Shown one piece after another: positions 15,373 through 23,665 of a stretch of 43,604 nt of DNA (within the stretch, counting starts at the first letter, position 1; every line of letters begins with the position of its first letter). The DNA is from Opitutia bacterium. GTDB taxonomy: Bacteria; Verrucomicrobiota; Verrucomicrobiia; Opitutales; Coraliomargaritaceae. Location of the stretch: positions 1-43,604 of the forward strand of contig PKCJ01000032.1 of assembly GCA_002862945.1 (NCBI GenBank), written 5' to 3'. The translations under genes and the position numbers were made by a program. A model generated the notes under the pieces. That model ran no database searches and was not told where the DNA came from. It saw nothing but the letters and a program-made list of their open reading frames with translations.

Positions 15373-16692
15373 ATGCAGCGCGCTATCCTTTATATGCTAG
15401 TTCTTCTCGGTCTACTCACGACCGCAGTTCGGGCTGAATTAATTAGTGGCCCTATGATCGCCCATCTCGAAATGCGCGAGGCCAAGATCTGGATTCAAAC
15501 CGACGAACCTACCCTCGTTCGAGTCGCCTACGCAAATGCAGATGATCCTAACGCCCTCCACTGGACGATTCCTGAAGAAACTGATAGCAAGCAAGCTCAC
15601 ACTGCCCTAGTCACGCTTGATAAGATTGAGCCTGGTCTTAACTATAGCTACCGAGTTGAACTTAACGGTGAAATCGTTACTAGCCCCGCAAGATTTAGCA
15701 GCCCTGCTAATTACCATGGCCGCAGCCCGCCCCCTGATTTCAAGGTCGCAGTGGGCGGCGCGCACTACGTAATCGAAGAGGGCTTTGAACCCCCCTACCA
15801 ATTACTCGGTGGCGGCTACAACATCTTCAGTGCCATCAGCGAGAGTCAACCAGCGCTCATGATTTGGGCCGGCAACACCGCGCATCTTCGTCAGAGCGAC
15901 TGGTCTACCCAAAGCGGCTACCTCAAAAGATATAACAAAGCACGATCCGTATCAGAGCTCCAGCCACTCCTACAAAGTATTCCGCACTACGCCACTTGGG
16001 GTGAACTAGACTACGGGGCACCAAACGGCGGGATGAACAGTGCCTATCGCGAAGTAGCAGAATCGAGCTTCGAAGCCTACTGGCCTCGTCCAGTAGTCGT
16101 CAGTCAACTCGAAGGTGTAGCCACACAATTTCGTCACGCGGATGTTGATTTCTTTGTCCTAGATGTATGCAGTTACCGTAACGATACGCCAGTCAGTTCG
16201 TCCCCTCCTCAAATTTTAGGCAAAGGCCAAATTGAGTGGCTACGACAGGCGCTGATCCAAAGTGAGGCTACCTTCAAACTCATCATAGCAGGTGCGCCCA
16301 TCTTAAACCCAGCCAATTCACGCAGTAATCTCAGTTATGCAGAGCGAGAGCACAACGATCTGCTACAAATGTTGCGCGATGCGCGTATCGCAGGTCTATT
16401 TTTCATCAGTGGCGGCAAGAGCTACGGTGAGCTCACACGCCTTGTACACGCAAATAGTTACAATCTATACGACCTTACGCTCGGTCCACTCACCGCTAAC
16501 CCCGGTAACAACGAGGAGGAGTTGAACTTCTTCCGTCAACCTAGCACTAGCACCTTTGAGCGCCACTTCGCATTGATCGAATTTAGTGGCTCCGAGTCAG
16601 AGCGCTACCTGACCATCCGTGTCATGAGCGTCGAAGGCAAAGAGCTCTGGAGCCGCAACATATCGGCTAATTCTTTGCAACCTGTGAAATAA
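15373..16692 (+). CDS. secreted PhoD-family phosphatase-like protein with lost metal sites
   Basis: A 439-residue protein from ATG 15373, starting MQRAILYMLVLLGLLTTAVRA, a good signal peptide. A GTG at 15340 would add 11 residues. Residues about 25-110 are a fibronectin-III-like N-domain as in PhoD proteins, and the rest follows the PhoD metallophosphoesterase order: RYNKARSVSELQPLL, then YWPRPVV, FFVLDVCSYR, ILGKGQIEWL, YDLTLGPLT. The metal motifs have changed. The expected GDN-Y is AGNTAHLR (166-173), the expected WDDHDYGPND is WGELDYGAPNG (209-219), and the expected GDRHxTEL is GGKSYGEL (347-354). It is probably a catalytically dead or repurposed member. It ends close to, and converges with, gatB. 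Confidence 0.75.
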   Translation: MQRAILYMLVLLGLLTTAVRAELISGPMIAHLEMREAKIWIQTDEPTLVRVAYANADDPNALHWTIPEETDSKQAHTALVTLDKIEPGLNYSYRVELNGEIVTSPARFSSPANYHGRSPPPDFKVAVGGAHYVIEEGFEPPYQLLGGGYNIFSAISESQPALMIWAGNTAHLRQSDWSTQSGYLKRYNKARSVSELQPLLQSIPHYATWGELDYGAPNGGMNSAYREVAESSFEAYWPRPVVVSQLEGVATQFRHADVDFFVLDVCSYRNDTPVSSSPPQILGKGQIEWLRQALIQSEATFKLIIAGAPILNPANSRSNLSYAEREHNDLLQMLRDARIAGLFFISGGKSYGELTRLVHANSYNLYDLTLGPLTANPGNNEEELNFFRQPSTSTFERHFALIEFSGSESERYLTIRVMSVEGKELWSRNISANSLQPVK

Positions 16693-16748
16693 TACGAGAC
16701 TGCTGTAATTGTCATTATAGATCCACTGATTTGGTTCAAAATCGAGTC

Positions 16749-18215
16749 CTAACCTTCATCAATCATCTTCTTTAACAAGCCATCGAGCATCGCCGGATTC
16801 GCCTGACCCCTCGTCGCTTTCATAACCGGTCCCTTCAAGGCATTCAGCGCTTTGACATTACCCTCTTTGTATTGAGCCACGGCTTTGGCGTTCCCCGCAA
16901 TTGCTTCACGGCAGAGGGCTTCTATTTCATCTATGTCGTTACTTTGCTTCAGCCCTTTTTTCTCGACGATAGCGTCGGGCATCTCGCCTGTGACAAACAT
17001 CTCGTTAAACACTTCTTTACCTATCTGTTTGGAGATGATGCCTTCATCGATGATCTTGACGAGGGTAGCGATGTGGGAGGGAGTCAATTTACACTGCCCA
17101 ACATCGAGCGCACAATCGCCACTATCGGAGGCTGCAGATAGTTCTCGCAATAAATCGTTGCTGATGTAATTAGCTATCTGCCTGGGTGCCTGATGCGTCT
17201 GTAAAGCTTCCTCAAAGAATTCGCATAACTCACGGTTAACACAAAGTACGCTCGTAAGGGTGAATGGCAATTTGAACGACTCTTGGTAGCGGCGTTGCTT
17301 ATCAAGCGGAGGCTCGGGCAGCTCGGCTTCAAGCTCTTTGATACGGGAGCGATCCATTTGAACGGGCATGAGATCAGGATCAGGGAAATATCGATAGTCG
17401 TGAGCCTCTTCCTTACTACGGAGCGGAAAGCTACTGCTACTCTCAACATCCCAACGGCGGGTTTCCTGTGTAATGCTACCGCCCTTCTTTAGAACCTCGG
17501 TCTGGCGATCTATCTCGTATTCGATCGCGGCTTTGACGTTGGAAATTGAATTGAGGTTCTTCATTTCGGTGCGGGTGCCAAGTTTATTAGTGCCGACAGG
17601 ACGCAGGGAGACGTTAGCGTCGCAACGGAATTGCCCTTTTTCCATGTCGCAGTCTGAAATTCCCGCATAAACGATCATATTACGTAGGCAGTTGAGGAAA
17701 GCGACGGCTTCTGTCGACGAGCTCATATCAGGTTCAGTCACGATCTCAGCTAGGGGTGCACCAGCGCGGTTGAAATCGATGACGGTTTCGAAAGCCTCGT
17801 GGGTCAACTTACCTGGGTCCTCTTCAAGGTGGATACGGTTTAGGGTGACCCATCGGTGATCGCCTTCGACGTTACGAGAAGGGCCGGGCAGCTCAATCTC
17901 GACTTTGCCTCCGATGCAGAGCGGCTCTTCGTTTTGGGTGAGCTGGTAGTTCTTGGGTGAATCAGGGTAGAAATAGTTTTTACGATCCCACTTGCAAACC
18001 TCGGCGATCTCACATCCGAGCATAAGCCCGAGCTTAGCACATTTCTCGATCGCGGCGTAGTTGAGAACAGGCAAAGTACCAGGTAAACCTAGCACGACAG
18101 CATCGGTCAAGGTGTTGGGTGCGGCACCATATTGGTAAGGGGCTGCGGAAAACATCTTCGTACGAGTTTTAATTTGCACGTGGATTTCTAGTCCTATAAC
18201 GGCTTCGTAAGGCAT
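16749..18215 (-). CDS. gatB: aspartyl/glutamyl-tRNA amidotransferase subunit B
   Basis: The tRNA-binding and kinase-like subunit of GatCAB, which converts Glu-tRNA-Gln and/or Asp-tRNA-Asn to the amidated forms. The N-terminus YEAVIGLEIHVQIKTRTKMFS is the family hallmark, followed by GLPGTLPVLN, KNYFYPDSPKNYQLTQ and HLEEDPGKL. The C-terminal YqeY-like helical domain (KGLKQSNDIDEIEALC onward) ends in VKNLKG-like and GQANP segments. The length of 488 is slightly above the usual 475-480. It is last in a gatC-gatA-gatB order with a 66-bp gap after gatA; that gap holds a small hairpin at 18254-18277. It converges with the PhoD-like gene. Confidence 0.96.
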   Translation of the reverse strand: MPYEAVIGLEIHVQIKTRTKMFSAAPYQYGAAPNTLTDAVVLGLPGTLPVLNYAAIEKCAKLGLMLGCEIAEVCKWDRKNYFYPDSPKNYQLTQNEEPLCIGGKVEIELPGPSRNVEGDHRWVTLNRIHLEEDPGKLTHEAFETVIDFNRAGAPLAEIVTEPDMSSSTEAVAFLNCLRNMIVYAGISDCDMEKGQFRCDANVSLRPVGTNKLGTRTEMKNLNSISNVKAAIEYEIDRQTEVLKKGGSITQETRRWDVESSSSFPLRSKEEAHDYRYFPDPDLMPVQMDRSRIKELEAELPEPPLDKQRRYQESFKLPFTLTSVLCVNRELCEFFEEALQTHQAPRQIANYISNDLLRELSAASDSGDCALDVGQCKLTPSHIATLVKIIDEGIISKQIGKEVFNEMFVTGEMPDAIVEKKGLKQSNDIDEIEALCREAIAGNAKAVAQYKEGNVKALNALKGPVMKATRGQANPAMLDGLLKKMIDEG

Positions 18216-18281
18216 ATGAGTGATGAGTGGAAAGTTGAAATATTTATTAGGCAGAGAGTTGAGATTTGATAACTCTCCAAT

Positions 18282-19748
18282 CTACAAGGCGGGCATCATC
18301 TTGTAGTAGCCATGACTCTGCTCGAAGGCATTCGCTATTGCAAACATGTCAGCTTCGCCGAAAGCCTTGCCGATCACTTGCAAGCCTATGGGTAGTCCGC
18401 TTTCAGTGAAACCGCTGGGTATGGAAATCGCTGGCAGGCCTGCTAAGTTAACTGAAATGGTAAAAACATCGCTCAAATACATGGCAAGTGGATCGTCGGC
18501 ACGCTCACCGCGTTTAAAGGCGGGTGTGGGAGAAGTCGGCGTCAAGATGGCATCTACCTGCTCGAATGCTTTTTCGAAGTCACCTAAGATACGACGACGG
18601 ACTTTCTGAGCACGAAGATAATAGGCATCGTAGTATCCGGAACTGAGCACGTAAGTACCGAGAATTATTCGGCGTTTGACTTCATCGCCGAATCCTTCAC
18701 CTCGGCTTTTAGTGAAGAGCGTCATGGCGTCCTTCGCCTCGTCGCTGCGATGGCCATAGCGCACGCCGTCGAACCGGGCTAAATTAGAAGAGGCCTCAGC
18801 AGTAGCCACGATGTAGTAAACAGGTACTGCCAGTTCAGAGTGCGGGAGGGATATATCCACGATTTCACAGCCTTGACTCTTATACCAGTCGATAGCTTTT
18901 TCTATGTTGGTCTTCACCTCAGGATCGATGCCCTCGGCGAAAAATTCTTGAGGAACGCCAAGCTTCCATGGACCCATCTTTTCTTTCAGTGCAGCAGCGT
19001 AATTAGTTTCGCCCTGAGGAGCAATCGATGTTGAATCAAGAGGGTCTTTACTCAGCATCGCCTCCATAAGGAGCGCGGCATCTTCGACTGTTCGTGCAAA
19101 AGGACCTACTTGGTCCAAAGAAGATGCAAAGGCTACGAGGCCGTAGCGGGATATGAGACCGTAAGTTGGCTTCATTCCAACCACACCGCAGAGCGCAGCC
19201 GGCTGGCGAATGGAGCCGCCCGTGTCGGTTCCTATGGTGGCAATCGCCTCCCCTGCTGCCATTGCAGCGGCGCTGCCCCCAGAGGAGCCACCAGGGATGG
19301 TTTCAAGATTCCAAGGATTGCAGGTAGTCTGATAAGCTGAGTTTTCCGTCGAGGATCCCATGGCAAATTCGTCCATATTGAGACGCCCCCAGATAACGAC
19401 ACCCGCCTTGCGGAGTTTAGCTATGCAAGTAGCGTCAAAGGGAGAGACATAGTTCTCCAGCATCTTGGAAGCACAGCGCAGCGGCTGGTCTTTCACCGCG
19501 AGCGTATCTTTGATCCCGATAGGGATGCCGTCGAGTGGACCAAGAGACTTGCCCGCTATACGCCTCTCGTCGGAAGCCTTAGCTTGGGAGAGCGCATCTT
19601 TAGGATCAGAGGAGAGGAAGGCTTTCACCTGAGCGTCAACTGCGGCAGTACGGTCAATGACTGCTTGCGTAATGGCCACAGAGGTGATTTCGCCCGCGGC
19701 AAGCATAGCAGCGAGTTCGGTGATAGTTTTAAAATGAAGGTCGGACAT
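18282..19748 (-). CDS. gatA: aspartyl/glutamyl-tRNA amidotransferase subunit A
   Basis: The glutaminase subunit of GatCAB, an amidase-signature enzyme that supplies ammonia for transamidation. The catalytic Lys80 is in GIPIGIKDT, Ser155 in PGGSSGGSAAA, and the nucleophile Ser179 in TDTGGSIRQPA. The 488-residue length matches the family. It lies 24 bp downstream of gatC on the same strand, with gatB following, so the three subunits are made together. The ATG at 19748 gives the normal N-terminus. Identification is secure. Confidence 0.97.
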   Translation of the reverse strand: MSDLHFKTITELAAMLAAGEITSVAITQAVIDRTAAVDAQVKAFLSSDPKDALSQAKASDERRIAGKSLGPLDGIPIGIKDTLAVKDQPLRCASKMLENYVSPFDATCIAKLRKAGVVIWGRLNMDEFAMGSSTENSAYQTTCNPWNLETIPGGSSGGSAAAMAAGEAIATIGTDTGGSIRQPAALCGVVGMKPTYGLISRYGLVAFASSLDQVGPFARTVEDAALLMEAMLSKDPLDSTSIAPQGETNYAAALKEKMGPWKLGVPQEFFAEGIDPEVKTNIEKAIDWYKSQGCEIVDISLPHSELAVPVYYIVATAEASSNLARFDGVRYGHRSDEAKDAMTLFTKSRGEGFGDEVKRRIILGTYVLSSGYYDAYYLRAQKVRRRILGDFEKAFEQVDAILTPTSPTPAFKRGERADDPLAMYLSDVFTISVNLAGLPAISIPSGFTESGLPIGLQVIGKAFGEADMFAIANAFEQSHGYYKMMPAL

Positions 19749-19772
19749 TATTGATAAGATAATGAGAGGTAT

Positions 19773-20066
19773 TTATTCCACCACCTTGGGCACAACAACT
19801 TGGTTATCGCGGTGATCAGGGGCCATGCCAGTGAGGATTTCAGGGGCATAGGTTTCGCCAGTTAGGTCGCCTTCGCGCCAAACATTGGCGACACGGTGTG
19901 CGTGCGCCATAGGCTCAACACCTTCGACGTCGACGGAATTGAGCTTATCAAAGTAGCCGAGGATGTCGTCGAGTTGCGAACCGAGCTTTGACTTTTCCTC
20001 TTCGGACATATCCAACCGTGCTAGCTTGGCTACGTAGTCGATATCAATGTGTGGTGTTTCGCTCAT
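19773..20066 (-). CDS. gatC: aspartyl/glutamyl-tRNA amidotransferase subunit C
   Basis: The small assembly subunit that wraps around the GatA/GatB interface. The 97-residue sequence has the family pattern: VAKLARLDMSEEEKSKLGSQL near the start, then ILGYFDKLNSVD, VEPMAH and a C-terminus with the REG-D and PDH-DNQVVVPKVVE elements. It is the first gene of the gatCAB operon, and the promoter should lie in the 218-bp gap toward engB. Confidence 0.95.
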   Translation of the reverse strand: MSETPHIDIDYVAKLARLDMSEEEKSKLGSQLDDILGYFDKLNSVDVEGVEPMAHAHRVANVWREGDLTGETYAPEILTGMAPDHRDNQVVVPKVVE

Positions 20067-20102
20067 AACAGTTATAAATTATAGATTAAGCGCATCTGAT
20101 AT

Positions 20103-20198
20103 TCATCTAGATGACAAGTCAGTATGGTGGTCTTGCCCATTGAGCGAATCGAAGGCGGCGATGGTTTCTTGAAAGCGGGTGTCCTCTTTGAAATGCAT
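20103..20198 (-). pseudogene. truncated remnant resembling the N-terminus of a DUF4202 protein
   Basis: A 31-codon frame (ATG at 20196-20198, TGA at 20103-20105) in the engB-gatC gap reads MHFKEDTRFQETIAAFDSLN, then GQDHH, then a few unrelated residues and a stop. The RFQ-IAAFD--N-QD pattern matches the start of DUF4202 proteins, which usually continue for about 170 more residues with an ELLYAQRM-type motif. None of that follows in any frame here. It is best read as the 5' stub of a deleted gene. The family match is from memory of the consensus. Confidence 0.4.
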
Positions 20199-20284
20199 TT
20201 CCCTAAGATGTAATCACTTGAATTAGCGGTAAGCCTCAGTACGCTTTAAACTAAGCAGATTTAGGAGTCTTGATGGAAGCCAGC

Positions 20285-20941
20285 CTACTTCTTCATCCAA
20301 CCCAGCTGAATGGCTTTGCCTTGTTTCTTCTTTTGCTTTTTTGGAAGTTGACCTTCAATCCACTTAACAATGGCACCACGACCTCGCTTGGTCTTTGCGC
20401 TGCATTTGAAGACTTCATTTGGTTTGAGGCCGTAGTCATCAAGCGCCTGCATAAGCTGCACTTCGTGACTGATCACCTTGCTGTCCGCGCTGCGATCGGT
20501 CTTCGTGAAGATAATTGAATAAGGAATCTTGCACTGCTGTAACCAATCAATAAATGCTAGATCAGTATCTAGGGGCTCCAACTGCGAATCGAGTAGTGCG
20601 AAAACTTGCTTCAGATTTTCACGCCCAGTCAGATAGCTACTGACTTGCTCGTTGAATGCTGCTTGCTGTGCTTTAGAGACCTTAGCAAAACCATAACCAG
20701 GCAAGTCGACCAATGTCCAACGGTCGTTGATAAGGAAAAAATTAATCAGCTTCGTTTTACCGGGTGTACTTGAAATTTTGGCTAGACCTTTGACCTCTGC
20801 CAGCATGTTAACCAAAGAAGATTTACCTACGTTAGAGCGTCCAACGAAAGCAAACTCTGGAAAATTTGAGACGGGGCAAGCTTCGAGGTCGACTGCACAA
20901 CCCGCATAACTAGCAGATGTGATTTTCATCGAATCAGACAA
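20285..20941 (-). CDS. engB: ribosome biogenesis GTPase EngB (YihA/YsxC)
   Basis: A TRAFAC GTPase needed for assembly of the large ribosomal subunit. The G1 motif GRSNVGKS is at residues 34-41, the G2 region STPGKT at 58-63 with the Thr used in EngB, and G3 DLPG at 79-82 in [11 protein letters not shown], the EngB signature. G4 TKTD is at 146-149 and a G5-like CSAKT is near 180. The C-terminus is Lys-rich. The length of 218 is normal. The start overlaps the end of gpmI by 16 bp, which suggests translational coupling. Met5 is an alternative start. Confidence 0.96.
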   Translation of the reverse strand: MSDSMKITSASYAGCAVDLEACPVSNFPEFAFVGRSNVGKSSLVNMLAEVKGLAKISSTPGKTKLINFFLINDRWTLVDLPGYGFAKVSKAQQAAFNEQVSSYLTGRENLKQVFALLDSQLEPLDTDLAFIDWLQQCKIPYSIIFTKTDRSADSKVISHEVQLMQALDDYGLKPNEVFKCSAKTKRGRGAIVKWIEGQLPKKQKKKQGKAIQLGWMKK

Positions 20942-22503
20942 TGCCCCGTCATCGCTTCAGGCTGCGGCAAGTCCATGAGTTTAAGTAGCGTGGGCGCGAC
21001 ATCGCCGAGCGCGCCTGATGGAACGAGTTCTGTTGTCTGATACGGCTCACTATAAACGACGAGTTCAACAGGATTAAGCGTATGCGCTGTATGCGGGCCC
21101 TTGTCCTCGTGGCTCCATAGCTGGTCAGAGTTTCCATGGTCTGCCGTAATGACGGCTGAACCACCAACATCGTCGATCGCAGCTAAAAGATCACCGACGC
21201 AAGCATCGACGATTTCACAGGCTTTGATGCATGCTTCAAGCACACCCGTGTGCCCGACCATATCGGGGTTTGCAAAGTTAATCACGATGAGGCCATATTT
21301 CCCAGACTTAATAGCAGCCACAGATGCGTCGCGGATACCGTATGCGGACATTTCGGGTTTTTCGTCATATGTCGCGCAGTCTTTGCGACTAGGAACAAGC
21401 TCTCGATCTTCACCTGGAAACGGTTCTTCGCGATAATCGTTAAAAAAGAAAGTAACATGGGGAAATTTCTCTGTTTCAGCACAACGAAACTGGCCGATAC
21501 CCTTCTCTGCAATGTAGCCACCCAGAATGTCTTTCATTTTGGGTGGCTTTTGGAAAATAATGTTCGGACAGAGACCTTTTTGATATTCGCTCAACGTAGT
21601 GAAGAAAACATCTAGCTTCTCCCCGCGATCGAAGCCGTCAAAGTTGTCTTCGATGAAAGCACGAGTCAACTCGCGAGGGCGGTCCCCACGGAAATTAAAA
21701 AAGAGCACGGAATCACCATCTTGAATGCTACCTACTGGGGATCCATCAGAACCGATAATCGTGGTGGGCGGGCAAAATTCATCGCCCCTAGTGCCCTCAG
21801 TTTCGGGCGAATCGTATTGTAGCTGAATCGCATCGGCGGAAGAATCGGCTCGACGCTCAATCTTCGAACCGGTCAAGCAATGATATGCCCGCTCGACGCG
21901 ATCCCAGCGATTATCTCGATCCATTGCCCAGTAACGCCCTGTGATTGAAGCGATTTGCCCCACACCGATCTCAGCCATCTGTGCTTCAACTTCAGCGATG
22001 AAGGTTTTTCCCGAAAAGGGCCCTGTATCACGTCCGTCGGTAAAGGCATGAAGATAAATTTTATTGATACCCTCCTCTTTTGCAATGCGTAGTAGTCCGT
22101 AGAGGTGATCCAGCATCGAGTGAACACCGGCGTCGGAAACAAGCCCCATAAAATGAAGTGCTGAAGCATTAACTCGAACATTCTCGAGGGCAGCTTGCAG
22201 TGCAGGGCTTTCTTTAACCGAGCCCGACTTGATGCCCTTGTTGATGCGAACAAGCTCTTGGTCTACCACACGACCAGCACCGATGTTTTGGTGGCCAACC
22301 TCCGAGTTCCCCATGATGCCCTCAGGCAATCCGACTTCCAGACCGCAAGCTGAGATTTCAGTGCGTGGATACTCAGCGCTCAGCCGATCTGCGACTGGTG
22401 TATTGGCCAGCTTGACTGCATTGTAGGCATCGTAGGACACATCATGATTGGCTCCCCAACCATCACGAATAATGAGGACGACTGGCTTTTGTTTTACAGA
22501 CAT
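20926..22503 (-). CDS. gpmI: 2,3-bisphosphoglycerate-independent phosphoglycerate mutase
   Basis: Interconverts 3- and 2-phosphoglycerate in glycolysis and gluconeogenesis using two Mn2+ ions. The N-terminal IIRDGWG (11-17) carries the first metal Asp, and Ser67 in [15 protein letters not shown] is the phosphorylated nucleophile. [11 protein letters not shown] and [14 protein letters not shown] are in the transferase domain. [21 protein letters not shown] and [11 protein letters not shown] supply the second metal set. The length of 525 is typical. Downstream engB overlaps by 16 bp, and the exchanger gene lies 40 bp upstream on the same strand. Confidence 0.96.
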   Translation of the reverse strand: MSVKQKPVVLIIRDGWGANHDVSYDAYNAVKLANTPVADRLSAEYPRTEISACGLEVGLPEGIMGNSEVGHQNIGAGRVVDQELVRINKGIKSGSVKESPALQAALENVRVNASALHFMGLVSDAGVHSMLDHLYGLLRIAKEEGINKIYLHAFTDGRDTGPFSGKTFIAEVEAQMAEIGVGQIASITGRYWAMDRDNRWDRVERAYHCLTGSKIERRADSSADAIQLQYDSPETEGTRGDEFCPPTTIIGSDGSPVGSIQDGDSVLFFNFRGDRPRELTRAFIEDNFDGFDRGEKLDVFFTTLSEYQKGLCPNIIFQKPPKMKDILGGYIAEKGIGQFRCAETEKFPHVTFFFNDYREEPFPGEDRELVPSRKDCATYDEKPEMSAYGIRDASVAAIKSGKYGLIVINFANPDMVGHTGVLEACIKACEIVDACVGDLLAAIDDVGGSAVITADHGNSDQLWSHEDKGPHTAHTLNPVELVVYSEPYQTTELVPSGALGDVAPTLLKLMDLPQPEAMTGHCLIR

Positions 22504-22543
22504 AAGTAATTCAATTAGGAAATAATAAATCGGAAATTAGATT

Positions 22544-23545
22544 TCAAAAAAAGTAGCCAAACTGCGAGAGTGCGGAAAATGAGAGGATCCCAAAATAAAG
22601 AAAAAGCAAGTAGACACCCTCGCGGCGCGAGACAACGTGCCCACTCCTAAAAAACCACAGAAGCAAACCTGAGAGAAGTATCAAAGCAGGAAATTCGACC
22701 AACAAAAGCTCATCCCTCACCTCAATTCCCAGGAATGCAGAGACGCCGCCGCCGACTAGCAGCATATTAAAAATATTTGAACCCACGATGTTGCCCACGC
22801 ACATATCACCATGCCCAGCTCGAACAGCCGCGACCGAGGCCGCGAGTTCGGGGAGACTAGTGCCAATGGCTACAATGGTCAGTCCAACAAAAAGTTCGCT
22901 CGCGCCCATCCGCATCGCCATTTCGACAGAGGCGCCGACTAGCAACTCAGCACCGAGTACGAGCAATGCACCACCGATTAGAATGAAAAACGCAGCAATT
23001 TTAGTTGTTTTTCTGGCGATCTCATGGATTCCCTCAATGGGTGACTCATTAGAGCCTTTAACCTTGGCACCACGGACTACGTGAATGAGGTAGACGACCA
23101 TCAAAGTAAGTAGAATCAAGCCCTCCACGCGACGAAAGCCACCACCCATGGCGAACAAGCTAAAGATTACAGTCATACCGATCAGAATCGGCACTTCGAG
23201 GCTTATTAACCTAGGCTTAATCTTCAGAGGAGCGATCACTGCGGCTATTCCGAGTATCAAAGCGATATTAGCGATATTACTACCTAGGATATTGCCTAGT
23301 GCGATACCTGGACTGTCCCTGGCCGCTATGAATGAGGTGGCCATTTCAGGTAATGATGTGGCAATCGAAACCACGGTCAAGCCTACCACAATTGGGTCGA
23401 TCTTAAAATTAACAGAGACAGCAGCTGCACCGCTCGTCAAAATATCACCGCCCGAGGTTAATGCGAAAAAGCCGAGCGCGAGCAAAAGTAGCAGCCAAAA
23501 TAGGTGCAGCTCGGCAAAAGGGAGTTCGATGAGTGTAAGTAGCAT
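22544..23545 (-). CDS. calcium/sodium antiporter (CaCA family, YrbG-like)
   Basis: An inner-membrane cation exchanger of 333 residues with about ten helices. The two alpha repeats that form the ion site are clear: [14 protein letters not shown] with [16 protein letters not shown] in the first half, and [14 protein letters not shown] with [16 protein letters not shown] in the second. The conserved Glu/Asn ligands are present in both. Family members exchange Ca2+ for Na+ or H+; the exact ions are not readable. The gene is 40 bp upstream of gpmI on the same strand and divergent from ileS (120 bp), so it may share a transcript with gpmI-engB. Confidence 0.92.
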   Translation of the reverse strand: MLLTLIELPFAELHLFWLLLLLALGFFALTSGGDILTSGAAAVSVNFKIDPIVVGLTVVSIATSLPEMATSFIAARDSPGIALGNILGSNIANIALILGIAAVIAPLKIKPRLISLEVPILIGMTVIFSLFAMGGGFRRVEGLILLTLMVVYLIHVVRGAKVKGSNESPIEGIHEIARKTTKIAAFFILIGGALLVLGAELLVGASVEMAMRMGASELFVGLTIVAIGTSLPELAASVAAVRAGHGDMCVGNIVGSNIFNMLLVGGGVSAFLGIEVRDELLLVEFPALILLSGLLLWFFRSGHVVSRREGVYLLFLYFGILSFSALSQFGYFF

Positions 23546-23665
23546 TGTTTAAAAGTCCGCAGGAAAGTCTTTTCAGCAATATTGCGCGAGAAAATTCTGA
23601 GTGCTTGACTTGGTAAATCAAGAAACCACACTGCGCCGATTTTAGACGGCCTATGGTCTCTTGTT

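Noticed and set aside
18254..18277. GAGAGTT / AACTCTC hairpin between gatA and gatB as a terminator
   Set aside because: There is no T-run, and it lies inside the gatCAB operon; it is mentioned only as an intercistronic hairpin.
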